Made by a program: the position numbers and the translations under genes. A stretch of DNA of 42,481 nucleotides, taken from contig CAIXWQ010000747.1 in the NCBI GenBank assembly GCA_903923175.1, forward strand, positions 1-42,481. Direction: 5' to 3'. This DNA is from an uncultured delta proteobacterium. Its GTDB lineage: Bacteria; Myxococcota_A; Polyangia; Polyangiales; JADJMO01. This document shows positions 30,099-39,351 of this stretch, one piece after another. Under the pieces are notes generated by a model. The model had not been told where the DNA came from and did not search any database. It saw nothing but the letters and a program-made list of their open reading frames with translations. Position 1 is the stretch's first letter; each line of letters starts with the position of its first letter.

Positions 30099-32281
30099 GC
30101 GACCTGAGGTTCTCCGTGACGCCCGTGACGCCCGTGGAGCCCGCCTCCACCGGCTCTCCGCCTTCGCTGCGCCACGACTACGCGGAGGTCTTCGAGCAGC
30201 TCGCGCTCGGCGTCCTGCGGCTCGACGCCGCCGGCGCGGTCGCGTGGACGAACGAGCACTTCGCGACGATGCTCGGCGAGGCGCCCGGCGCGCTGCTGGG
30301 GCGCAAGGCCCGCGAGCTCGTGTCCGCGCACGATCGCGCCGATCTCGAGGCGGACGCGCGCGCGCTCCGCGGAGGGTGCGGCCGGGCACGCGCGCGCGAG
30401 CTCTCGCTCTGCCGGCGCGACGGCGCGCTCGTGTGGGTGGAGGTCCACCTCGCGACGGTGGGCGGCGCGCGCGGCGACGCCACCGAGCTGCTCGTGATCG
30501 CCAAGGACATCAGCGTGCGCAAGCAGTGGGAGGCCTCGCTCGTCGCCGACGAGATGCGCCTCAACTCGCTGCTCTCGCTCAGCCAGCGCGCGCACGCCCT
30601 CGACGAGCCGTCGATCGCGCGCTTCGCGCTCGACGAGGCGGTGCGGCTCACGCAGAGCGAGATCGGGTACCTGCACTACGTCGCGGAGGACCAGGCGAGC
30701 GTCACGCTCGCGTACTACAACCGCGCCGCGCTCGAGGCGTGCGAGATCCCCGACGTGCGCGAGCATCCGCTCGTCGACGCGGGGATCTGGGCCGACAGCG
30801 TCCGCGAACGGCGCCCCGTCACGCACAACCACTACCCGCTGGACCACGGCGGGCGCGGCCTCCCGATGGGGCACGCGCGCGTGTTCCGTCACGCGAGCGT
30901 GCCGGTCGTCGAGGGCGAGCGCGTGCGGATGGTCATCGGCGTCGGGAACAAGGCCACCGACTACGGCCCCGCCGACATCCGGCAGCTGCAGCTGCTCGCC
31001 TCCGACACCTGGGTCATCGTGCAGCGTCGGCGCGCGATCGACGAGCTGCGCGAGGGCGAGCAGCGGGTGCGCGCCATCATCGACGGCGCGCGCGACGCGA
31101 TCTTCACGACGCGGCTCGACGGCACCATCGTCGACGTCAACGAGGCCGCCGTGCGCACCTACGGCTACGAGCGCGAGCAGATGATCGGCGCGCACGCCTC
31201 GCAGATGCGCGCGCCCCACGAGCTCGAGCTGCTGCCCGCGGAGTGGGAGCGCGCGTGTCGCGGCGGCGCGGTCTACGAGACGTCGCACCGCACCCGCGGC
31301 GGGACGTGCTTTCCGGTCGAGATCTCCACCCACCTCGCCGCGCTGCACGGCGCGCCGATCCTGGTGACGACGGCGCGCGATCTCACGCACCAGCGCGACC
31401 TCGAGCGGCAGCTCTCGCAGGGGCAGAAGCTCGAGGCGATCGGCCGGCTGGCGGCCGGCATCGCGCACGAGATCAACACGCCGACCCAGTACGTCGGCGA
31501 CAACCTCGGCTTCCTCGCCGACGCCTTCCGCTCGATGTGCGCCCTGGTGAACGAGGTGCTCGATCGCGCGCGTGGGCCCGAGGCCGAGGGGCCCGCGGCG
31601 CCCGCCGTGCTGGCCGCGCTCGCGGCCAAGGCCGCGGAGCTCGACGTCGGCTACCTCGCCGAGGAGACGCCGCGGGCGATCGACGAGGCGCGCGAGGGGG
31701 TGCGCAAGGTCGCGCAGATCGTCGCCGCGATGAAGGAGTTCTCGCACCCGGGGACCGAGGCGATGACGCCGGTGGATCTGCTGCGCGCGCTCGAGAGCAC
31801 CGTGACGGTCACACGGCACGTCTGGAAGCGCGTGGCCGAGGTCGCCGTGCGCGTCGCGCCCGGCGTGCCGCACCCGCCCGGGCTGGTCGGCGAGCTGAAC
31901 CAGGTGTTCCTGAACCTGATCGTGAACGCCGCGCAGGCGATCGCCGAGCGGCCCGAGGTGAAGGCGGGGCGGCGTGGCACCATCGACATCTCCGTCGCGC
32001 TCGCCGCGAGCCGCGAGGCCGTCGAGATCCGCTTCGTCGACTCCGGCGTCGGCATCCCGGAGGCGATCCGCGCGCGCGTCTTCGATCCGTTCTTCACCAC
32101 CAAGCCGGTCGGCGTGGGCACCGGCCAGGGGCTCGCGCTGGTGCACCAGGTGGTCGTGGGCAAGCACCGCGGCGCGGTGTCGTTCGAGAGCGTCGAAGGC
32201 CAGGGGACGACCTTCCGCCTCGAGCTCCCGCTCCGCCCGCCGCGCGTCACCTCGACCATGCTGCCGCCCGAGTCGGCCTGA
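30095..32281 (+). CDS. PAS-GAF-PAS sensor histidine kinase
   Basis: A 728-aa soluble kinase starting at GTG within the GTGA overlap with the previous gene. A PAS domain spans about 28-140 (EQLALGVLRLDAAGAVAWTN, VIAKDISVRKQWE), a GAF domain about 150-312 and a second PAS about 322-435. The kinase core has AAGIAHEINTPTQYVGDN with phospho-acceptor His458, VFLNLIVNAAQAI (N box), FVDSGVGIP (G1), FDPFFTTKPVGVGTGQGLALV and GTTFRLELP. It has no receiver domain of its own. Coupled translation makes the two preceding response regulators its probable partners. It converges on the sctU-like gene. Confidence 0.94.
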   Translation: MSDLRFSVTPVTPVEPASTGSPPSLRHDYAEVFEQLALGVLRLDAAGAVAWTNEHFATMLGEAPGALLGRKARELVSAHDRADLEADARALRGGCGRARARELSLCRRDGALVWVEVHLATVGGARGDATELLVIAKDISVRKQWEASLVADEMRLNSLLSLSQRAHALDEPSIARFALDEAVRLTQSEIGYLHYVAEDQASVTLAYYNRAALEACEIPDVREHPLVDAGIWADSVRERRPVTHNHYPLDHGGRGLPMGHARVFRHASVPVVEGERVRMVIGVGNKATDYGPADIRQLQLLASDTWVIVQRRRAIDELREGEQRVRAIIDGARDAIFTTRLDGTIVDVNEAAVRTYGYEREQMIGAHASQMRAPHELELLPAEWERACRGGAVYETSHRTRGGTCFPVEISTHLAALHGAPILVTTARDLTHQRDLERQLSQGQKLEAIGRLAAGIAHEINTPTQYVGDNLGFLADAFRSMCALVNEVLDRARGPEAEGPAAPAVLAALAAKAAELDVGYLAEETPRAIDEAREGVRKVAQIVAAMKEFSHPGTEAMTPVDLLRALESTVTVTRHVWKRVAEVAVRVAPGVPHPPGLVGELNQVFLNLIVNAAQAIAERPEVKAGRRGTIDISVALAASREAVEIRFVDSGVGIPEAIRARVFDPFFTTKPVGVGTGQGLALVHQVVVGKHRGAVSFESVEGQGTTFRLELPLRPPRVTSTMLPPESA

Positions 32282-32315
32282 GCGCCGCGCGCGCGTCCGG
32301 CCTGCGCGAGCAGCC

Positions 32316-33359
32316 TCACCCTTCCCACGCCGCGCGCAGCACCTCGGCCACCGCCTCGTAGAGCGCCTCCGGGATCTGCGCGCCGTGATCGAGCTCGAAC
32401 AGCGCCCGCGCGACCGGCACGTCGCGCACCACCGGCACGCCGTAGGCGCGGGCGGCCTCGACCATCCGCGCCGCCAGCGCCCCCTCGCCCTTCGCGAGCA
32501 GCGTCGGCGCCTCGTCGGGATCGGCGTCGCCGTGGGCGTCTCGACCGCCGCGGTAGAGGAGCGCGCACGCCAGGTGGGTCGGGTTGATCACCACCACCGT
32601 CGACCCGCGCACGGCGCTGGTTGCTTCGGCGGCGAGCAGCTCGTGGTGCAGCTCCTCGCGCCGGCGCTTGACCGCGGGGTCGCCCTCGCCCTCCTTGTGC
32701 TCGCGCGTCACCTCGTCGCGCGTCATCATCAGGCGCGCGCGGTGCAGCCGCAGCGCGACGATCGTGTCGAGCACCGCGAAGGCCGCCGCCATCGCGAGCG
32801 CGAGCACGAGCACGCGGCGCGACGAGTGGCCGGCCGCCGCGAGGGTGGCCGCGGCGTCGCCGGCCCCGAGGCGCGCGAGGCGCATCGCCTCGAACACCGC
32901 GCGGCCGAGCACCAGCGTGAGCGCGACGACCACGAGCAGCCCGCGCAGCGCTCCCCACGCGCGCTGTCGATCGAGCACGTTGCGCAGGCCGCCGAGCGCG
33001 TCGAGCCGCGAGGGGTCGGGGGCCAGGCGCGAGGTCGCGAAGGGCACGCCGCCGACGCCGATCGCCGCGCCGACCGCCACCGCGACGAGCCCGAGCGCGA
33101 ACGGCGCGACCAGCGCGACCAGCGTGCCGCCGAGCGCCCACGGCTCGAGCGCGTCCGCCGGCGGTGCGGTGGCGGTCGGATCCAGGCGCGTCAGCGCGCC
33201 GAAGAGCAGCCGCGTGAGCCGCTCGATCACGCCCGGGAGCAGCGCGAGCGCGACCGCGAAGCCGAGCGCGCCGGCGAGAAGCGGCGCGCGCGCCACGTCG
33301 CCCTTCTGCCGCGCCTCGCGCAGCCGCTTCGCCGTCGGCTCGTGCGTCCTCTCGGCCAC
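32316..33359 (-). CDS. sctU: SctU/FlhB-family type III secretion switch protein, isolated gene
   Basis: A 347-aa inner-membrane protein starting at GTG 33359. The N-terminus EPTAKRLREARQKGDVARA is the family signature. Four hydrophobic segments follow near 28-45, 78-103, 138-152 and 183-203. The cytoplasmic part has the autocleavage site Asn259-Pro260-Thr261-His262 in VVVINPTHLACAL, and a SctU-type end (ALARALFELDHGAQIPEALYEAVAEVL by eye, with GVPVVRDVPVAR before it). Length is normal. In flagellar and injectisome systems this protein sets substrate order and is encoded with other export genes, none of which is nearby. It may serve a dispersed system elsewhere in the genome or be a relic; intact motifs argue against decay. 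Confidence 0.92.
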   Translation of the reverse strand: MAERTHEPTAKRLREARQKGDVARAPLLAGALGFAVALALLPGVIERLTRLLFGALTRLDPTATAPPADALEPWALGGTLVALVAPFALGLVAVAVGAAIGVGGVPFATSRLAPDPSRLDALGGLRNVLDRQRAWGALRGLLVVVALTLVLGRAVFEAMRLARLGAGDAAATLAAAGHSSRRVLVLALAMAAAFAVLDTIVALRLHRARLMMTRDEVTREHKEGEGDPAVKRRREELHHELLAAEATSAVRGSTVVVINPTHLACALLYRGGRDAHGDADPDEAPTLLAKGEGALAARMVEAARAYGVPVVRDVPVARALFELDHGAQIPEALYEAVAEVLRAAWEG

Positions 33360-33441
33360 CGCGGATCGTTCCTACGACCGCGGCCGGGCGTCGCGCAAGG
33401 CGCGCCCTTGTCCCGCCCGTCGGGCTGCCTCAGGTCTGGAG

Positions 33442-34800
33442 GTGGTGGGGAGCAGCGACGACCGCGACGACCGCGACGGCCAAGGCCTCCAGGCCATCCC
33501 GCGGGGCTTCGGCGATCGCACCCTGGTGAACCTGCGCTTCGGCGCGCGCCTCGGCGCCGCAGCGATGAAGCGCACCCTCGGCCTCGGCAAGGCCTTCGCC
33601 TCCGGCTCGCCCGCGGGGCGCGACGAAGGGGCCCTGCGCGACGCCGCCGCGATGGTGCGCGAGCTCGGCAAGCTCAAGGGGCTCGCCATGAAGATCGGGC
33701 AGATGGCGAGCTACCTCCCCGGCGCGCTCCCCGAGGAGGCGCAGGAGGTGCTCGCGCGGCTGCAGGCCGACACGCAGCCGCTCGCCTGGTCGACGGTGTC
33801 GGAGGTGCTCACGCGCGAGCTCGGCGGCGCGCCGACCACGCTGTTCGACGCGATCGAGCCGACCCCGTTCGCCGCGGCCTCGATCGGCCAGGTGCACCGC
33901 GCGCGGCACGACGGCCGCGCGGTCGCGGTGAAGGTGCAGTACCCCTCCGTCGACGAGGTGCTCGAGCGCGATCTCGCGGCGGCCGGCTGGTTCCTCAAGC
34001 TGTCGTCGATGGGCACGCCGATCGACGCCAAGGCCGTCGCCGGCGAGCTGCGCGCGCGCGTGCTCGAGGAGTGCGACTACGTGCGCGAGGCCGACTCGCA
34101 GGAGCGCTTCCGGGCGCTGCTCGCGCGCTACCCGCACTGCGAGGTCCCCGAGGTGGTGCGCTCGCGCTCGAGCCGGCGCGTGCTGACCACCACGTTCGCC
34201 GAGGGGGCGCCGTTCGCGCGCTTCCGCGCCGAGGCGACGCGCGCCGAGAAGGACGCGGCTGGCGCGGCGATCTTCGAGACGTGCTTTCGCTGCGTGTTCG
34301 AGCACTGCGTGTACAACGCCGATCCGCACCCGGGGAACTACCTGTTCCGCAAGGACGGCCACGTGGTGTTCCTCGACTTCGGCTGCGTGCGCCGCTTCGA
34401 CCCCGCGATGATCGACACCTGGAAGCGGTTCGCGCTCGCCGTGCGCCGCGACGACCGGGCGGCGTTCCGCGAGGCGTTCCTCGATCTCGGGCTGGCGCGG
34501 CGGGGCGACGCCAAGTTCGACTGGGCGCACCAGCTCGAGGTCACGCGCTACCTCTACGCGCCGTTCCTCGCCACCAAGGCCGAGCCGTTCACGTACACCG
34601 CCGAGTACGTGCGCCGATCGTACGGGCTGATGATCTTCGACAACCCGAACAAGCTGCGCACGGCAATGCCGCCCGAGTGGCTCTTCCTCAATCGCCTGCA
34701 GTGGGGGCTCAACGCGATCCTCGCGCAGCTCGGGGCGACGGGCCCGTGGGGCGATCACTGGTGGGCGGCGGTGGAGTCGACGTCGACGCCGGCGTTCTGA
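33442..34800 (+). CDS. AarF/UbiB (ABC1) kinase-like protein
   Basis: About 452 aa. Motifs of the atypical kinase family are complete: KLKGLAMKIGQMASYLPG (KxGQ), AAASIGQVHRA (Ala-rich loop), VAVKVQYP (ATP-site Lys), EECDYVREADSQ, NADPHPGNYLF (catalytic loop) and FLDFGCVRRF (DFG-like). Family members support ubiquinone synthesis or lipid handling; the bacterial substrates are poorly known. No C-terminal membrane helix is obvious. The start is uncertain: GTG 33442 or 33445 lie right on GGAGG, and no better start is seen. It is divergent from the sctU-like gene. Confidence 0.88.
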   Translation: MVGSSDDRDDRDGQGLQAIPRGFGDRTLVNLRFGARLGAAAMKRTLGLGKAFASGSPAGRDEGALRDAAAMVRELGKLKGLAMKIGQMASYLPGALPEEAQEVLARLQADTQPLAWSTVSEVLTRELGGAPTTLFDAIEPTPFAAASIGQVHRARHDGRAVAVKVQYPSVDEVLERDLAAAGWFLKLSSMGTPIDAKAVAGELRARVLEECDYVREADSQERFRALLARYPHCEVPEVVRSRSSRRVLTTTFAEGAPFARFRAEATRAEKDAAGAAIFETCFRCVFEHCVYNADPHPGNYLFRKDGHVVFLDFGCVRRFDPAMIDTWKRFALAVRRDDRAAFREAFLDLGLARRGDAKFDWAHQLEVTRYLYAPFLATKAEPFTYTAEYVRRSYGLMIFDNPNKLRTAMPPEWLFLNRLQWGLNAILAQLGATGPWGDHWWAAVESTSTPAF

Positions 34801-34820
34801 CGCGACCCTCGGAGTGTGGT

Positions 34821-34861
34821 CGGGTCGACGTGCGCTTCGAGGGGACGTGTACGTTGACCCG
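34821..34861. promoter_or_regulatory. Near-perfect 11-bp inverted repeat overlapping a possible -35 box
   Basis: CGGGTCGACGT and ACGTTGACCCG (one mismatch) are separated by 19 bases, just upstream of the glycosyltransferase gene. The right arm contains TTGACC, with a weak GATTCT 15 bases further on. It may be an operator-promoter. Confidence 0.4.
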
Positions 34862-34892
34862 ACCGCGCGCCCGTGATTCTTCGCCCTGCCCC

Positions 34893-36080
34893 ATGGCGAA
34901 CCCCCGTCGTGCCCCCGTCGTCTGCGTCGACTGTCGTTACCTGCGCGAGCGCCCCAGCGGCATCTCGACCCTCGTCCAGGCGGTCGTCGATCACGTGCCC
35001 GCGATGGCGCCGGATCTCGAGTTCCTGTTCATGAAGCACCCGCGCGGGCCCGAGCGGCTCTCGCCCGCGCCGAACGTGCGCGAGGTGGTCGTGCGCGCCG
35101 AGGCGAACGGGCCGGGCACCATGTTCTGGCTCCCGAAGATCGTCGATCTGCGCGGGGTCGACCTCTACCACAACACCTTCAACGTCATGCCCTACGGCCT
35201 CGAGGCGCGCGCCGTGCGCTCGGTCGTCACGGTGACCGACATCATGCAGCTCAAGCACCCGCGCCTCGCCAAGGGGCCGGGGCTGCTCGGGTGGGCCGAC
35301 GTCGCGTACAAGTGGCACGGCATCCGCCGCTCGTTCGCGCACGCGACGCGCATCCTGACGATCAGCGAGGCGACGCGACAGGAGATCGCCTCGGTCGACG
35401 CGCGCGCGGCCGACAAGACCATCGTCGCCTTCGAAGGGATCGCCGACGACTTCCACGCGCTCGAGGGCGACGAGGGGGCGCGCCAGATCGAGAGCGTGCG
35501 CCGCCGCTTCTGCGCGGGCGCGCCGCGCTACGTGCTCACCGTCGGCCAGTTCTCCGCCTACAAGAACCACGAGGGGGTGCTGCGCGCCTTCGCCGAGGCG
35601 TTCGGGCGCGACGCGAGGTACGCCGACGTGAACCTGGTCTTCGTGCAGCGGCTCGGCGTCGGGCCGAAGGTGCTGCGGCCGATCGCGCGCGAGCTCGGCG
35701 TCGACGCACGCGTGCACTTCGCCCGCGATCTGTCGATCGGCGAGCTCAACGCCATCTACAACGGCGCCGTCGCGCTCTGTCACCCCTCGCTTTACGAGGG
35801 GTTCGGCAACCCGCCCGCCGAGGCCATGAAGGCGGGCTGCCCGGTGGTCACCTCGAACCGCTCGTCGATGCCCGAGGTCGCGGCGGGCGCGGCCCAGCTC
35901 GTCGACCCCGAGCGCGTGGCCGACATCGCCGGGGCGCTGCGCCGCATCGCCGACGACCCCGCGCTCGCCGCGTCGATGCGCGCGCGCGGGCTCGCGCGGG
36001 CCGCCGAGCTCTCGTGGAAGAGCTTCGCGGCCAAGAACCTCGAGGCCTACCGCGAGGCGCTGGCCGCCCCGCGGCCCTGA
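34893..36080 (+). CDS. GT4-family glycosyltransferase
   Basis: A 395-aa GT-B fold enzyme that should transfer sugar from a nucleotide donor to a growing envelope or capsule glycan. The N-terminal acceptor half has YLRERPSGISTLVQAVV, DLYHNTFNVMP and a VTVTDIMQLKHP segment. ILTISEATRQEIA and LTVGQFSAYKNHEGVLRAF mark the domain switch. The donor half has HPSLYEGFGNPPAEAMKAGCPVV with the conserved E-x7-E. ATG 34893 is the only good start near the conserved region, although the open frame reaches far upstream. Its stop lies 3 bases from the stop of the convergent radical SAM gene. Confidence 0.92.
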   Translation: MANPRRAPVVCVDCRYLRERPSGISTLVQAVVDHVPAMAPDLEFLFMKHPRGPERLSPAPNVREVVVRAEANGPGTMFWLPKIVDLRGVDLYHNTFNVMPYGLEARAVRSVVTVTDIMQLKHPRLAKGPGLLGWADVAYKWHGIRRSFAHATRILTISEATRQEIASVDARAADKTIVAFEGIADDFHALEGDEGARQIESVRRRFCAGAPRYVLTVGQFSAYKNHEGVLRAFAEAFGRDARYADVNLVFVQRLGVGPKVLRPIARELGVDARVHFARDLSIGELNAIYNGAVALCHPSLYEGFGNPPAEAMKAGCPVVTSNRSSMPEVAAGAAQLVDPERVADIAGALRRIADDPALAASMRARGLARAAELSWKSFAAKNLEAYREALAAPRP

Positions 36081-36083
36081 GCC

Positions 36084-37127
36084 TCACGCGTTCTTCGCGG
36101 CCTCGCGCCCGGCCTTGGCCGCCGCGCCGGCCGCCGCGTGCTTGCTCTGCAGCTGCACCAGCGCGTCGTCGCTGTCGGGCGTGCCGTGCGGGGCCTTGCG
36201 GCCGTTCGGCCGGTAGCGCGCGACGTACGCGCAGTACTCGAGCCCGGCGCGCGCCGCGTCGAGCGGCGACAGGCCGTGGAAGCCCGGCCAGTGGTTGTTG
36301 CACGTGCCGCAGGGGTCGACCTCGCGGCGCTTGCCGGTGCGGTGCAGCTCGCGATAGCGACGCGCGGCCGGGTGCCGATAGGCCTCGAGCACGCTCAGCT
36401 CGCGCAGGTTCCCCCAGCCGTACGCGCCGTCCTGATCCATGCAGCAGAGGGTGATCTTGCCGGTGGCGAGGATGTCGAGCCGCGCGACGTGCTCGCAGCC
36501 GTAGCTCGGCACGGGGAGGTCGCTCTTGATGTCGCCCTTGTAGTTGAACAGCCCGACGATCAGCGACTCGACGCCGCGCTCCTCGCAGTAGCGCGTGAAG
36601 TCGTCCTGCTCGGCGAGGGTCGTGTCGCCGAGGCGGGTCATGCGGAAGGTCACGTGCTTCGCCACGCGCCCGCGTCGGCCCGGCTCGGTCAGGTACGCGA
36701 GGTTCTCGAGCGTGCGCTCGAGCGAGAGCCCCATCACGTCCTTGTACTTCTTCGGATCGAGCGTGTTCACGCTCACGTACAGGTGGTCCATGCCGAGACC
36801 GACCATCGCGTCGATCTTCTTCGGGCTCATGCCGAAGCCGTTGGTGTACAGCCGCAGCTTGGTGTCGGGCAGGCGCCGGCGGATGTGCTCGAGCCGCTCG
36901 AGGATCTTCGGATCGGAGAACGGATCGCCCTGCAGGAACGGCTCGATCGCCTCGAGGCGGAACTCGCGACAGTCTTCGATGATCTTCTCGAAGAGGTCCT
37001 GCTCCATCGGCCCCTTGTCGCGCGCGAGCGCGTTGTTGGGGCAGAACACGCACTTCGCGTTGCAGTGGCTGGTCGTCTCGACCGACACGAGCCGCGGGAC
37101 TTCCTCGTCTCTTGCGAACCCGAACAT
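36084..37127 (-). CDS. Radical SAM/SPASM domain enzyme
   Basis: A 347-aa protein. The radical SAM cluster motif is CNAKCVFC (Cys22, 26, 29) in ETTSHCNAKCVFCPNN. PFLQGDPFSDP stands at the GGE-like position and LYVSVNTLDP later in the barrel. The C-terminal SPASM-like part has YGCEH, KITLCCMDQDGAYGWGNL, DPCGTCNNHWPG and a last Cys in LEYCAYV. These enzymes modify peptides or small molecules, and related ones work in secondary metabolism or surface polymer decoration. No precursor peptide gene is visible. The C-terminus is an Ala/Lys-rich tail. Confidence 0.9.
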   Translation of the reverse strand: MFGFARDEEVPRLVSVETTSHCNAKCVFCPNNALARDKGPMEQDLFEKIIEDCREFRLEAIEPFLQGDPFSDPKILERLEHIRRRLPDTKLRLYTNGFGMSPKKIDAMVGLGMDHLYVSVNTLDPKKYKDVMGLSLERTLENLAYLTEPGRRGRVAKHVTFRMTRLGDTTLAEQDDFTRYCEERGVESLIVGLFNYKGDIKSDLPVPSYGCEHVARLDILATGKITLCCMDQDGAYGWGNLRELSVLEAYRHPAARRYRELHRTGKRREVDPCGTCNNHWPGFHGLSPLDAARAGLEYCAYVARYRPNGRKAPHGTPDSDDALVQLQSKHAAAGAAAKAGREAAKNA

Positions 37128-37217
37128 GGCTGGAAGCTGTCACGGGGCGCGCCCTCGGACAAGATGGGCGGCGGGTGATCGGTCGATTGCGCGACCACCG
37201 CCCCCTGCGCCCGCGCA

Positions 37218-37240
37218 GGCGGTTCGAGCGCCGAACCGCC
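37218..37240 (-). terminator. Hairpin directly after the sulfatase-like gene
   Basis: GGCGGTTCG and CGAACCGCC form a perfect 9-bp stem with a 5-base loop, two bases past the TAG at 37243-37245 on the minus strand. A second small dyad (CCTGCGC/GCGCAGG, 37204-37219) overlaps it. Confidence 0.5.
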
Positions 37241-37242
37241 CG

Positions 37243-39210
37243 CTATTTCAGCCGCTCGACGTCCACTGGGCAGACGCCGTGCACGCGCTGGCACGCCGCG
37301 CGGCGCTCCTCGCCCTCGCGTAGCGCTCGCTCGACCCAAGGGAGCGCCCGCGCGCGCCAGGCGTCGTCGCGCGCGAGATCGCGCGTCTCCTTGGGGTCGC
37401 TCTTCAGGTCGTAGATCTGCATGCTCGCCCCGTCGGACGAGACGATGACCTTCACGTCGTCGTGCACCAGGTAGAAGCCGTCGAGCGCCCACTGGCGATA
37501 CGCGCAGGTGCTCTGCCCGCGGACCTCGTTCTCACCGACGGGCATCCGCACCAGGCTCCGCCCCGGCAGCGCGGGGAGCGGCTGCGAGGCGCTCGGCTCC
37601 ATGGCGAGCACGTCGACGACCGTCGGCAGCACGTCGAGGTTCTGCACGTTGCGCTCGCGCCAGGCCTCGAGCGCGGCGGCCCACTCGGGGTGCTCGGCCG
37701 CGACGGCGGCGGGCACGCGCACCCAGATCGGCACGCGCACGCACTCCTCGTAGAACGAGCCGAGGCGATCGATCGGGTGGTGCGGGCCGATGTTCTCGCC
37801 GTGATCCGAGGCCGCGAGCACGATGGTCGAGTCGGCGAGGCCGAGGCGATCGAGCGCCTCCATCACGCGCCGCTGCTGCTTGTCGATGTAGCGCGCGGCG
37901 GCGGCGTACTGGTCCTCGTCGTCGCGCGCGCGGTGCTGGATGGTCACGCCCGGGCCGGGGTAGCCGGGCGAGTGCGTCGCGTTGAAGTGGATGGCGCCGA
38001 CGAAGAACGTCCGCTGCGCGCCGAGCTTGGCGAGGTGCTCGATGGCCGCGTCGACCGCGATGCCGTCGTCGATGCCGCGGTCGTTCACCAGCTCCTTGGA
38101 GAGGTCCTCGCCCGTCTTCTGCACGTCGAGGTTCGCGTCGAAGAAGTACTCGTCGAAATGGCTGAACGAGTAGCTCTGCGCGGAGAACAGGAACGTGCTC
38201 GCCCCGCACGCCTTGCCGAGCTGCCAGAGCGAGGTCGCGCGGCCGTACGCGTCGCTCGTGCCGCCCGGGTCGATCCCGGAGAGGATGGTCGGCACGCTCG
38301 ACTCGGTGGCCGTCGAGTTGGTGCGCGCCTTCGGGAACGCGTGGTAGCCGGCGTCGCGCTGCGTGGGGATGGTGGCGCCGAACGGCGCGATCTCGCGCGC
38401 GTTCAAGGTCGTGAGGTAGCCGAGGTCGGGGAACACCACGTCGCCGCGGAGCGACTCGTGCACCAGCACCAGCACGTTCGGGCGCTTCTTCGCGGGCTGC
38501 GGCGGGATCGTCGGCCGCACTGGCGTCACCAGGTGGCGCACCTTGGTGATCGAGCCGATGCCGTACTGCACGAACGCGGCGGCGGCGTTGGCGTCGACGG
38601 GGAGCGGATCCTGGAAGCCGGGCGCGCCGAGGACGAGCGCCGACAGCGTGAGGTAGCCCGCGCCGCCGAGCCCGAACGCGATCCGCGGCAGCGGGCGCGC
38701 GGGGAGCTGCAGCGGCGTGGCCGGCCGCCACATCGGCGCGAGGATCAGCGCGGCGAGGCCGAGCACCGCGAGCACGTGGAGCGGCCCCACGATCCAGCGC
38801 GCGATCATCCAGACGCTGCGCGCCTCGGCGATCGCCCACTTGACCACCTGCCAGCTCGCCGACTGATCGAAGTGCTGGCGGTAGGCGAAGCTCGACATGA
38901 ACAGGAACGCCGTCACCGCCGCGAGCGCCCCGAGCACCGCCGCGCGCGGGCGCGGCGAGCGCGGCCAGCGCGCGAACAGCTCGCGCCCGAGCAGCCACGT
39001 CGCGACCGACCACAGCGCGCCGAGCGCGTAGACCGTGGCGTCTTGCGCCGACCAGCGGTGAGGGTTCGCGCTGCCGTGCGTGCGCAGGCGCAGCGCGACG
39101 TCGAGGCCGAGCAGCACGACCGGGGGCACGAGCACCGTCCAGCGTGCCGGCGCGGGCACCGCGGACACGCGCGAGGTGTCGGCGGTGGTTTCGAAGGGTG
39201 TCGCGCCCAT
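37243..39210 (-). CDS. LtaS/sulfatase-family membrane enzyme
   Basis: A 655-aa inner-membrane protein with the active domain outside. Hydrophobic segments near 25-40, 60-75, 93-110, 145-165 and 180-205 are followed by an alkaline-phosphatase-type fold. LVLVHESLRGDVV carries the probable Ser nucleophile, AIHFNATHSPGY a His ligand, and LAASDHGENIGPHHP the DHGE metal ligands. The family moves phospho-groups from lipids (LtaS, phosphoethanolamine and phosphoglycerol transferases) or hydrolyses sulfate esters. The ESLR nucleophile and five-helix layout favour a phospho-transferase. The start is ATG 39210; a GTG at 39270 would add 20 residues. Neither has a good ribosome binding site. Confidence 0.85.
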   Translation of the reverse strand: MGATPFETTADTSRVSAVPAPARWTVLVPPVVLLGLDVALRLRTHGSANPHRWSAQDATVYALGALWSVATWLLGRELFARWPRSPRPRAAVLGALAAVTAFLFMSSFAYRQHFDQSASWQVVKWAIAEARSVWMIARWIVGPLHVLAVLGLAALILAPMWRPATPLQLPARPLPRIAFGLGGAGYLTLSALVLGAPGFQDPLPVDANAAAAFVQYGIGSITKVRHLVTPVRPTIPPQPAKKRPNVLVLVHESLRGDVVFPDLGYLTTLNAREIAPFGATIPTQRDAGYHAFPKARTNSTATESSVPTILSGIDPGGTSDAYGRATSLWQLGKACGASTFLFSAQSYSFSHFDEYFFDANLDVQKTGEDLSKELVNDRGIDDGIAVDAAIEHLAKLGAQRTFFVGAIHFNATHSPGYPGPGVTIQHRARDDEDQYAAAARYIDKQQRRVMEALDRLGLADSTIVLAASDHGENIGPHHPIDRLGSFYEECVRVPIWVRVPAAVAAEHPEWAAALEAWRERNVQNLDVLPTVVDVLAMEPSASQPLPALPGRSLVRMPVGENEVRGQSTCAYRQWALDGFYLVHDDVKVIVSSDGASMQIYDLKSDPKETRDLARDDAWRARALPWVERALREGEERRAACQRVHGVCPVDVERLK

Positions 39211-39351
39211 GAATTTGTGTGAATTGCCCGCGAACAGGGCTCGACGCAAGGGGCTGTCCGTCGACTTCACGAATCGCGGTCGGACCGCGCGTGGATCGCG
39301 CGGCCTACGTGTGGGTGGGCGCCTCGGCCCTCCGCGACGCGCGGCCGCGCC

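Noticed and set aside
31974-34892. Upstream open frame joined to the glycosyltransferase
   Set aside because: It covers the kinase 3' end and the sctU-like and UbiB-like genes in other frames; GT4 homology begins right after ATG 34893.
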